Assembly: GCF_003148685.1 (NCBI RefSeq)
Contig: NZ_QGGR01000010.1
Span: 1-64,000 of the forward strand
Direction: 5' to 3'
Length of the DNA: 64,000 nucleotides
DNA from: Actinoplanes xinjiangensis
GTDB taxonomy: Bacteria > Actinomycetota > Actinomycetes > Mycobacteriales > Micromonosporaceae
The notes under the pieces are model-generated. The model was not told where the DNA came from. It saw only the letters and a list, made by a program, of their open reading frames with translations, and searched no databases. Below, piece after piece: positions 54,533 through 62,600 of this stretch (positions are counted from its first letter, which is position 1; each line of letters begins with the position of its first letter). Position numbers and translations under genes: made by a program.

Positions 54533-54639
54533 TAGAACAAGCGTACGACAATCGGTCGCCCTCCGGCAGGGTGCGGAGGACGTGGTGCTCCCGCGATCCA
54601 GCGGCCAGCTCGCCGCCCACGCGGTCAACGGGAGAACCG

Positions 54640-55944
54640 TCACGAACGGTACAGATGGGCGAGCATCGACTGATTGGCCTCCCAGCCGTCCGGGAACTTC
54701 ACCGGGACATTGAGATGCACCGGCTCGGTCGACGGGTGCGCGTCCAGCAGCTCGGCGATGCCCGCCCGGGCCACCACCACACACGCGTGCCGGTGCCGGG
54801 AGGTCAGCACGCACAGGCGGCCCGACTCCAGGTGGAAGGCGGTCGCGTCACGCCGGCCGGAGAGCGGGTGCAGAATCACGGTCAAGTCGTACTCCCGGCC
54901 CTGCAGCCGGTTCGCGGTGTCCACGGTGACCTCGGCCGCCTCCGCCGGTAGCAGCGAGCGGATGACCGCGACCTGGTCACGGTGGGCCGCGCCGACGGCG
55001 ATCCGGTCCGGCGTCAACCGGCCCGTCCCGGACTCCGACATCGCGACGCCGTCCCTGGTCAAGGCTCGTGCGGCGAGCGTCGCACAGGCGGCGGCGGCTT
55101 CCGCGTCGGTACGCACGGTGAACCGCTCCGCCAACTCGTGCAGCCCCCACCCGGTGGCCGCCGCGGAATCCAGCACGGCGTCGAACGCGTCGCGCCCCGG
55201 CCGCTCGAAGGCCAGCGTCCGATCACCCGGCCCGGTCCCCGAACGGAACCCGGTGAACGGGTAGAACGCCTGCGCCACCACCGGCGCCGCCGACGCGGGC
55301 AGCCGCCACGACACCGGAAGACGATGCACCGGCAGGTCCGGATTGTGCCGCAGCAGCACCGCCACCGCGCTCTGCATCGGATCCCAGGACAGGCCGATCC
55401 ACCGCTCCACCTCCACCGTGGAGAACGGGTCCAGCTGGCCGGGATCACCGACGAACAGTGCGCGGGCGAAACGCGGCGCGACACGCAGAAGAGCATCGGA
55501 ACGCATCTGGTACGCCTCGTCGACGATCGCCCACGGCCAGGTGCCCTCGGTCACCGTGGCCCACTTGGCAGCCGTGCCGATGGTGACCGGTGGTGACCCC
55601 AGATCGGTGACCTTGGCCGCCACCCGGCACGCCGGATGGGCCCGGACCCGTGGCGTCGGCTCGTAGTCGACAGCCGACAACCGGCCCACCCGCAGCTCCG
55701 GCGAACGCACACCGAGCCGCTCGATGAGGTCGTCCACCTGCTCGTTCGTCTGCGCCACGATCATCAGCGGCGCACCGGTGGCGGCCAGCTCCCCGGCTGC
55801 CCGCACCACCAGCGTCGACTTGCCGGCGCCGGGTGGGGAGTCGACCACCACCCCACGATGATCACCTTCGGTGAGATCGCGGAGGACCGCGGCGATGACG
55901 GTCGCGGCCTCCTCGGCCGGGCTGACGAGCGTGTTCGAACCCAT
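54640..55944 (-). CDS. SF1 (AAA_11/AAA_12-like) helicase
   Basis: 434 residues. Walker A is VVDSPPGAGKST (35-44). Other motifs are Ia (LMIVAQTNEQVDDLIERL), Walker B (PWAIVDEAYQM), motif III (ALFVGDPGQLDPF), the motif V region (VDTANRLQGREYDLTVILHP) and motif VI (LTSRHRHACVVVAR). It contains both RecA-like lobes but no nuclease or barrel, which are encoded separately on the plus strand at 49193-51798. It may be the motor of a split nuclease-helicase, or work with the adjacent primase-polymerase. Confidence 0.87.
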   Translation of the reverse strand: MGSNTLVSPAEEAATVIAAVLRDLTEGDHRGVVVDSPPGAGKSTLVVRAAGELAATGAPLMIVAQTNEQVDDLIERLGVRSPELRVGRLSAVDYEPTPRVRAHPACRVAAKVTDLGSPPVTIGTAAKWATVTEGTWPWAIVDEAYQMRSDALLRVAPRFARALFVGDPGQLDPFSTVEVERWIGLSWDPMQSAVAVLLRHNPDLPVHRLPVSWRLPASAAPVVAQAFYPFTGFRSGTGPGDRTLAFERPGRDAFDAVLDSAAATGWGLHELAERFTVRTDAEAAAACATLAARALTRDGVAMSESGTGRLTPDRIAVGAAHRDQVAVIRSLLPAEAAEVTVDTANRLQGREYDLTVILHPLSGRRDATAFHLESGRLCVLTSRHRHACVVVARAGIAELLDAHPSTEPVHLNVPVKFPDGWEANQSMLAHLYRS

Positions 55945-56202
55945 GTCGGCACGTTAGCGCCCCCCTCCGACAGAACCGCGAGCCTCCCCGAAACGACCGG
56001 CGGGCACAGGCGCTGGGAAGTCTCCGCCGCGCCGCTACTCGGGACGCTCCTGACGGACCAGCAGGCGCCGTGCCAGATCGTCGTCACCGTCGGGTCCCGG
56101 TGCTGGGATGAACGGAGAGTAGTTATCCACAGGCCTTCCCCGCGGTACCGCCATTCTCGCTACCGTCTGCCACGAAGTCATGACGGTGAATGAGGAGGCG
56201 GC
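55945..56202. other. Divergent promoter region
   Basis: 258 bp between the helicase gene and the next plus-strand gene. GAGGAGG before 56203 is the only clear signal. Confidence 0.4.
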
Positions 56203-56502
56203 ATGTTCGACGGGCGGATCTTCGATGTCGGCGGGTTCGGCGGCCTCGCGGGGCGGGTCCCGCGCGGCTTCACCGGACGGGATCTGGCTGAGGCCGGGCG
56301 GTTGATCGACGAATGGCGCGCCACGAGCGCGCGCCCCGGCCCGGAAGGCGGCGCCGGTGGAACGCGACATGCGCGTCCAGGTGCTCATGCCCCTCGGGCG
56401 TGGCAGGCGCGGCTCTCCGGGACGGTGCGAAGTCGCGGCGGCCCGGGCGCGGGGGTCCCTCCGGCGTCCGGCTCCGCTTCTCCGTCTCGTTCCGGTTTCT
56501 GA
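56203..56502 (+). CDS. Hypothetical protein, possibly frameshifted
   Basis: 99 residues. A strong GAGGAGG lies 6 nt before the ATG, and the first 45 residues (MFDGRIFDVGGFGGLAGRVP; FTGRDLAEAGRLIDEWRATS) read like a real protein. After about 56340 the frame becomes Arg/Pro/Gly/Ser-rich low complexity, and another frame (MERDMRVQVLMPLGRGRRGS) looks equally plausible. A frameshift or a recent loss of the natural end is possible. It precedes the next gene by 27 bp. No family was recognised. Confidence 0.45.
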   Translation: MFDGRIFDVGGFGGLAGRVPRGFTGRDLAEAGRLIDEWRATSARPGPEGGAGGTRHARPGAHAPRAWQARLSGTVRSRGGPGAGVPPASGSASPSRSGF

Positions 56503-56529
56503 TCACCAGCAGGGGAGAGGAGCGACGCC

Positions 56530-56985
56530 GTGTCCACTCAAGAGCACGTCTACTTCCATTCGGGGCACAGCGCGGCGGCGTTCGCCGCGGAGATCGGGCC
56601 AGCGGTCGGGATGGCGGTGATCCGGGGCGGGCGTGGGGAGACCTTCCTGTCGCGGCCGTTGCCGGACGGCGGCGCGGTCGGCGGTGAGTTGCGGGCCAAC
56701 GAGCTGGCCGATCCGGTGGAGCCGTCGTTCCTCGACGTGTTCCCGCTGGTCCTCGACCTGGGCATCACCATCGGTGATCGGGGACGGCAACTGGCCGAGG
56801 CTCGTGCGCTGTTCGCCGAATTGGCCGGGGTGTCGCCGGTCCCGGTCGCACTGGTGCGTGGTTACGACTTCCTGCTCGGCACCGCGGACGGGAGTAAGAA
56901 GTTGGTGTGGTTTCCGGAGAACGTCACTCCGTATGCCGAGGATCGGGAGACGTGGCTGCCATTTCAGCCGGCGGTGCACCGATAA
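56530..56985 (+). CDS. Hypothetical protein
   Basis: 151 residues from GTG 56530 with GGGGAGAGGAG upstream. It is a soluble alpha/beta-looking protein: VYFHSGHSAAAFAAEIGPAV, VFPLVLDLGITIGDRGRQLA, EARALFAELAGVSPVPVALV, GYDFLLGTADGSKKLVWFPE. High third-position GC supports it. I do not recognise the family; the layout is reminiscent of immunity or SUKH-like small proteins, without evidence. It probably forms a unit with the gene at 56203. Confidence 0.65.
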   Translation: MSTQEHVYFHSGHSAAAFAAEIGPAVGMAVIRGGRGETFLSRPLPDGGAVGGELRANELADPVEPSFLDVFPLVLDLGITIGDRGRQLAEARALFAELAGVSPVPVALVRGYDFLLGTADGSKKLVWFPENVTPYAEDRETWLPFQPAVHR

Positions 56986-56995
56986 TTGGCAGCGC

Positions 56996-57035
56996 GCCAA
57001 AAGCATGGCCGGAATTGATCCGCCGTGCTTTTGGC
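56996..57035 (+). terminator. Hairpin after the 56530 gene
   Basis: GCCAAAAGCA and TGCTTTTGGC are complementary over 10 bp with a 20-nt loop, 10 bp past the stop. Its AT-rich arms are unusual for this genome. Confidence 0.5.
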
Positions 57036-57703
57036 ACCTGCCGCAAACTACCGGCGGTGCGGGTTTGATCTCGTCATCATCGTCGCGCGGGCATGAATGC
57101 CTCCAATCCGGCTAATCGCCCACAACCGAACCGTCGGATAAGTCGGACTGCGTCGGAAGGCTCGATCACGCCGTGGAGAGCGTTTGCCCGCCGACCTCGA
57201 CATCTCCGGCGGCGATCTGACGGGTATCTGACACTTGACGGCTGTCCCTTGCGGGTCAGGGGCGTCGTGAGCGGGAGCCGGCGCCGTTCACGTGAAAACG
57301 GACGCGTGTACTGCAATTCATTTCAGCTCCCTCGCCGTCGGCAGGCGGACCGCCAGTTGATCAACCGACTCACCGATCTGCTGGTCGCGCGGTATTTGAT
57401 CACGCTCGGTGAAGCATTGTTTGCGCGCACGTCACCGGTAGGAAATATCTCTCGACTTGAATAGCTGGTATGGCGAATAGCGAAACGGGCGTGCAACTTG
57501 CGCCTGTGGCACGCCGCGCAAGTTGCACGTTTTGCTTCTCGCCGACCCGCCGCTCCATCGTTGTGGCCAAGCGCTGATCGACATGTTCGAGTTCATTCAC
57601 GTTTGTTGTTGTGATCTCGTTCTTCCCTCTTCCAGTCGATCAATGAAAGTGCAACTCTTCTAGCCAGCAGTGACGTCGGCATCACGGACGGTGGTGGTGG
57701 GGA
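57036..57703. other. Low-GC gene-free stretch
   Basis: About 670 bp with reduced GC and no credible gene; a 123-codon frame at 57093-57464 is arginine-rich and lacks a ribosome binding site. It contains the strong hairpin at 57491-57528. The composition suggests foreign or decayed DNA. Confidence 0.5.
57491..57528 (+). terminator. Perfect 13-bp hairpin followed by T-rich tract
   Basis: GTGCAACTTGCGC and GCGCAAGTTGCAC flank a 12-nt loop and are followed by GTTTTGCTTCT. It looks like an intrinsic terminator without an obvious upstream gene, or an operator. The core GCAAGTTGCA also occurs in the palindrome at 2981-2991. Confidence 0.5.
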
Positions 57704-58372
57704 ATGCGTCCAGACGTTCTCGTCGGTCCTAGTGAATGGCTGATCGAGCAGTTCGGTGACAAGGTCGCGGATGAACTGTGGACCCGCGTACCGGAGGCAC
57801 TGAGCACGGCGATCGACCGTGAGGTTCATGCTCATCCGGCCATGACCCAGACCATGGAACGGGTACTGGCGAATCCTCGGTGGCCTCTTCCCTACGAGGA
57901 ACTCGTCCTCTTCCTGGGTACCCTGCCCGGCGCGGAGATCATCAGCGTGCCGCGCTCGGTCTACCAGTTGGTCCTGATCAACGGTCACGTCGTGGTGCCC
58001 TGGTGCTACGGCCAGTCCGCCCGGCTCTCGATGCGCGACGCGGAGGTGGGCCGATCGTTCGGTCGTCTCGCCCGCGAGTTGCTGCGCCGGTTCGGGCCGC
58101 CCTGGCGCCGTTCGCCGGTCGAGGCCCCGTTGCCGCTGGACGCGGTCGACGAGCGGGAGGTCGCCAAGATCTGCGCGGCGATCGCCCGGATCGCGCCGCA
58201 ACCGGAGGTCGTCATCGCCGGCTTCGCGGGCGCGCCCAATCTGGGTCTGCTCCGCGCCTGCCTCGGCGAGATCAAGTCCACCGACAACGGCACCCTGAGC
58301 TGGAGCCACCTCGACGACCTGCCGCTCCCGCCGCCGGTGATCCCGCGCCCGCGTCGCATGCAGTTCCCCTGA
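57704..58372 (+). CDS. Hypothetical protein
   Basis: 222 residues from an ATG preceded by GGTGGGGA. It is mainly helical in the first half (PSEWLIEQFGDKVADELWTR; MTQTMERVLANPRWPLPYEE). The second half has VYQLVLINGHVVVPWCYGQS and an alpha/beta segment, REVAKICAAIARIAPQPEVV, then GAPNLGLLRACLGEIKS. No known motif was identified. Third-position GC is high. A repeat array follows the stop directly. Confidence 0.7.
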   Translation: MRPDVLVGPSEWLIEQFGDKVADELWTRVPEALSTAIDREVHAHPAMTQTMERVLANPRWPLPYEELVLFLGTLPGAEIISVPRSVYQLVLINGHVVVPWCYGQSARLSMRDAEVGRSFGRLARELLRRFGPPWRRSPVEAPLPLDAVDEREVAKICAAIARIAPQPEVVIAGFAGAPNLGLLRACLGEIKSTDNGTLSWSHLDDLPLPPPVIPRPRRMQFP

Positions 58373-58377
58373 CCCTC

Positions 58378-58513
58378 CCGGCCCGGCGGGTCACCGCACC
58401 CACGGTGCCGGCCAGGCGTGTCACCGCTCTTACGGAGCCGGCCCAGCGGTCACCGCTCTCGCTGTTCCGGCCCGGCGGTCAGCGGCTCTCCGCGTCCCGG
58501 CGCGGCGGGTGCC
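58378..58513. repeat. 30-bp degenerate tandem repeat
   Basis: Four to five units of about 29-30 bp with the pattern CCGGCCCGGCGGGTCACCGC plus CTCTTACGGTG, starting 6 bp after the preceding stop codon. Confidence 0.65.
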
Positions 58514-58594
58514 GGCCGGGACCGGCCCGATCGCCGTCGTCACCACGGACCTATCCCAGCGAAAGGCGGGCCAGCCGCCGGCCCGCCCAACGCG

Positions 58595-58624
58595 AACCGG
58601 ACCGGCCGGAAGGCCGGTCCGGTT
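58595..58624. terminator. Bidirectional terminator
   Basis: AACCGGACCGGCC pairs perfectly with GGCCGGTCCGGTT around GGAA. It lies between convergent genes. Confidence 0.8.
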
Positions 58625-58645
58625 CTCCGTGTGGCGCCGTGCGGA

Positions 58646-59533
58646 TCAGGTGGGCGGGACCAGGTAGGCGGTGGAGAACGGTTCGCGGCGGGCACGCATG
58701 TCGGCGTAGGTGGCGACCAGCAGCGGGGTGGTGAAGATTCCGATGACCAGGCCGGCGACGCTGGTGAAGAGGGTGGAGACGATCACCCCGGCAGCGCCGC
58801 CGACAGCGACTTCCACGGCACCGCCGATCAGGCCGAACACCAGGAGGCTGCCCAGACTGAGGGCGAGCATGGTGGCGATGCGGGAGACCGACGTGCCGAG
58901 GTCGGCGTGGAAGAGGGTGAAGCTGCGGCCGATTCCGGCGCCCCGTTCCAGGGTGGCGACGACCGGCAGGGTGATCAGTGCGGCGGCGACGTAGACGATC
59001 GGCAGCAGGCAGGCCAGGGCCGCGCCGAGGTAGACGAAGGCGGCGAGCGCTCCCCAGCCGATGACGGCCGGCGCACGGCGGACTCCGGCCCGGAAGGCGA
59101 CCGCGATGCTGACGGGCCGGCCGGTGGCGGCGAGGACGACGAGCTGGATGCTGACGGCGACGGCGACCGCCGAGATCAGGCTCGCGACGATGCTGAGCGC
59201 GCCGAACTGGAGGACGGCGGGAAGGTATCCGCTGAGGTCCGGCATCCGGCCCGGGGAGGCCTCGATCGCGGCGGTCATCGCGTCGGATTCGTCGGCGAGG
59301 CGCAGGCCGGCGGGCAGGGTGAGGGCGGTCGTCGGGATCGCGGTGATCGCGTGGACGGTCAATACCTGTTTCCACGTCTGCCGGGCGAGGGTGATGCCGC
59401 GCTGCCACCAGCCCTCGTAGTTCGGACTGACCAGTGGATCGGCCGGTGTCGGGTAGTACGCCGGCGGGAGTGCCGGCGGCTGCCCGGGCCAGTAGTGCCC
59501 GTTACCGTCCATCTCCGCCCAACCTTGATTCAC
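58646..59533 (-). CDS. Polytopic membrane protein, glycerophosphodiester-phosphodiesterase membrane-domain-like
   Basis: 295 residues from a GTG. The N-terminal 45 residues are Pro/Tyr-rich and cytoplasmic (GHYWPGQPPALPPAYYPTPA). About six hydrophobic segments follow, including FGALSIVASLISAVAVAVSI, LGAALACLLPIVYVAAALIT and a long C-terminal pair. The segment ATLERGAGIGRSFTLFHADL between membrane helices resembles the R-S-x-x-L motif of the membrane domain found next to GDPD enzymes. Role unknown, perhaps envelope-related. It is divergent from the large helicase gene (109 bp). Confidence 0.75.
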   Translation of the reverse strand: MNQGWAEMDGNGHYWPGQPPALPPAYYPTPADPLVSPNYEGWWQRGITLARQTWKQVLTVHAITAIPTTALTLPAGLRLADESDAMTAAIEASPGRMPDLSGYLPAVLQFGALSIVASLISAVAVAVSIQLVVLAATGRPVSIAVAFRAGVRRAPAVIGWGALAAFVYLGAALACLLPIVYVAAALITLPVVATLERGAGIGRSFTLFHADLGTSVSRIATMLALSLGSLLVFGLIGGAVEVAVGGAAGVIVSTLFTSVAGLVIGIFTTPLLVATYADMRARREPFSTAYLVPPT

Positions 59534-59642
59534 GTGCTTCCCCAGGACCGTCGTTGCAAGATCAGCGGCGACACCTTAGCGGTTCCGGAACCCCACGCGC
59601 CGCCCCGGAACATGGGGCGCACACAGGCCCTACACTCCGGAG

Positions 59643-62600
59643 ATGGCCGACCAGCGGGAATCGCCCACCACGATCCGTGATCGGGCTGTGGCGGTCGCGG
59701 ATTACCTGCTCGCGGTGCGGGCCCAGATGGAGCGGCCGGCCCGGACCGTGCCGTCGGACGCGCACTGGCTGAACTCTCTTCCCCGGCACCCCGACTGCCG
59801 GGTCGGCCCGGCGACCGACGATGCCTCCTGGCTGCGGGTGGGCCGTCCGGAACTGCCCGGTCCGGCGCCGGTGCCGGTGGCCCTGCGGCGGCGGCTGCGC
59901 GGTGAGGTGACGGCCGGTGAGGAGCCGCAGCTCGACGAGGCGGGTGCCGACTTCGAGACCTGGCGCGACGAGGTGTGGCGGCCGTGGTCGCTGGCCACGG
60001 CGGCGGCCGAGCAGACCCGTGAGCTGCACCGGCGGCTCTTCGACCGGATGCATCAGCTGGACATGGCGGCGGCCACCACCGAGCTGGTCTGGGGTCACGG
60101 CATCCTGGAGACGGTGATCGACGGCACGCGGATCCGCTACCCGCTGGTGGCGACGCCGGTCCTGATCGAGTATGACGCGGACCGCGCCCTGATCACGGTG
60201 TCCCCGGCCGGCCCGTCCCGCCTTCAGACCGAGGCGCTCGCCGGCCTGGACGACCGGCATCTGGCGCAACTGTCCGCGCTGACCGGCCCGGGTGGCGCGG
60301 TCGAGGTGGAGCTGTGGAACGACCCGGACCGCCGGGAGCTGTTCGAGCGTGCGCTGACCCGGCTGGGTTTCGACCGCACGGTGGTGGCGGCCGAGGACGA
60401 GAAGCCGTCGGCGGAGGCGTTCGTCCGGGATGTGGCCGTGCTGTTCGCCCGCCCGCGGCAGCGGCAGTTGCGCGGGTTCCTGGAGAACATGCGGAACCGC
60501 TTGACCAGCGGCAGTACCGGCGGAGGTGCGGGAGGCGGGGTCGGCGCGCTGGCCGCGGTGGTGGCGCACGAGCCGAGCCGCCTGCTGATGCCGGACGACA
60601 CCCCGGAGACGTGGGAGCGGGTGGGGGAGCGGCTGCTCATGCCGCTGCCGACGAACGAGGCGCAGGAGTCGATCGCCCGCCGTCTGGCGCATCACCGCAA
60701 CGTGGCCGTGCAGGGGCCGCCGGGCACCGGCAAGACCCACACGATCCGCAACCTGATCTGTCACCTGATGGCGAACGGCAAGCGGGTCCTGGTGGTGGCT
60801 CAGAAGGAGGAGCCGCTGCGGGTGCTGCGGGACGGGCTGCCGGAGGAGGTGCAGCCGCTGTGTCTTGCGGTGCTCGGCCGGACCACCGATCAGCTGGTGC
60901 AGCTGCAACTGGCGGCGCGTGAACTCTCCGACCGGGCGGCGACGCTCGACAAGGAGGCTGAGGAGCGCCGGGTGGACCGGCTGACCCGCAACCTGGAGGA
61001 GGCGGAGCGGGAGCTGGCCGCGGCGATGGCGGGACTGCGGCTGATCGCCGAGAGCGAGGCTCAGACGTACCAGATCGGTGGGGTTGCTCTTCTTCCCACC
61101 GAGGTCGGCGGGTGGCTGCGGGAGCGGGCCGCGGCGCACGGTGGCATCCCGGATCCGATCTCGGGTCCGCCGCCGTTGACCATCGAGGAGTTCGCCACGC
61201 TGCTGAAACTCGCCTCCCGGCTGTCGCCGGAGGACCGGGCGGCCGCGAAGCGGCCCCTTCCGGAGATCTCCGACCTTCCGGACACCGCGGAGGCGACCGC
61301 GGCGCGGGAGCGGATGGCCCGGACCGAGGCGAGTCTGTCACGGCTGGCGGACGAGGGCGTCGACATCGCGGCGGTACGGGCGGAGGGCCGTGCCGGCATG
61401 ACCGATCTGCTGACCGAGGTCCGCGAGGCCGTGGCGTGGCTGCGGCGGCGTGAGGGCACCTGGACCGACCGGCTGGGCCGGCTGCTCGACGACCCGCACT
61501 GGCGCACCCTGTGGAACGACCAGGTGGTCGCCACCGAGAACCTGTTCGCCGAGCTGGCCACGCTGACCCGGGACGTGTCCGGGCATCGGATCACCATGTC
61601 GGAGCAGTTCCTGGCCGAGCCGAAACTGCTGCTCGCCCGGCTGTCCGAGATACATCAGCGGTTCGAGGGCGGTCGTGGACTGAACCGGATCCTCCAGGCC
61701 GGGCTGTACCGGCTGGCCGACGAGGTGCGGGTGGACGGCGAGCCGTTGCGTACGGCCGCCGACGTCGACCTGGCGCGGAAGGCGGTGCGCCGTGCCCAGG
61801 CCCGCCAACGGCTGGGCGAGGCCTGGTTCGAATGGGTGCAGCGGCTGGCCGTCCCGGAGCCGGCCACCGGCTGGGGTGATCCGGAGATCTGGGCGGGTGG
61901 CCTGCTCGCCGACGCGAAACAGTCCCTCGACTTCGACCTGAACCGGTGGCCGCCGCTGGCCCGGCGGATCGCGGTGCTGATGCCGCAGCGCGAGCTGGCG
62001 GTCGACGCGTCCCGCCTGGCCGGGGTGGCGGAGGTCCTGGAGGCCCTGGCCGAGGTGTTCGCCATGGAGCGGACGGTCGCCGGGGACCGGGCGGTCGCGG
62101 AGCGGGTGGCGGCGTGGCCGCACCTGGTCGAGGCGTGGCGGACGCTGGACGGCTGGGACGAGGCGATCGCCGAGATGCGCCGGCTGGTGTTGTTGCAGCC
62201 CGACGTGATGCGGTTCGACGCCGCGTACCGCCGGCTGGCGGTGGCCGCGCCGGAGTGGGCCGCGCAGATCGGCGGCGGCGAGCACCCGGTCGTCTCCGGC
62301 CAGGCCTGCCTGGAGGCCTGGGAGTGGCGGCGGGCGCAGACCTGGTTCGACGGGGTGGTCGGGGACGTCGACCCGGCGGTGCTGGCCCGCCGGGTGGAGC
62401 GGGCCCGGGACCGGATCCGGCGACTGACCGGCGAGCTGGTGGTGGCGTCGGCCTGGCTGGAGGTGTCCCGGGCGCTCGATGACCGGCGCCGCGCCGCGCT
62501 GGCCGACTGGACCACGGCGCTGCGCAAGATCGGCAAGGGCACCGGCCGGAGTGCGGCGACCTGGCAGGCGCATGCGCAGCGGGCGATGGAGTCCGCGGTC

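Noticed and set aside
57093..57464. 123-codon plus-strand open frame
   Set aside because: Arginine/serine-rich, no ribosome binding site, no recognisable segment, and it lies in a low-GC spacer crossed by nothing else coding.
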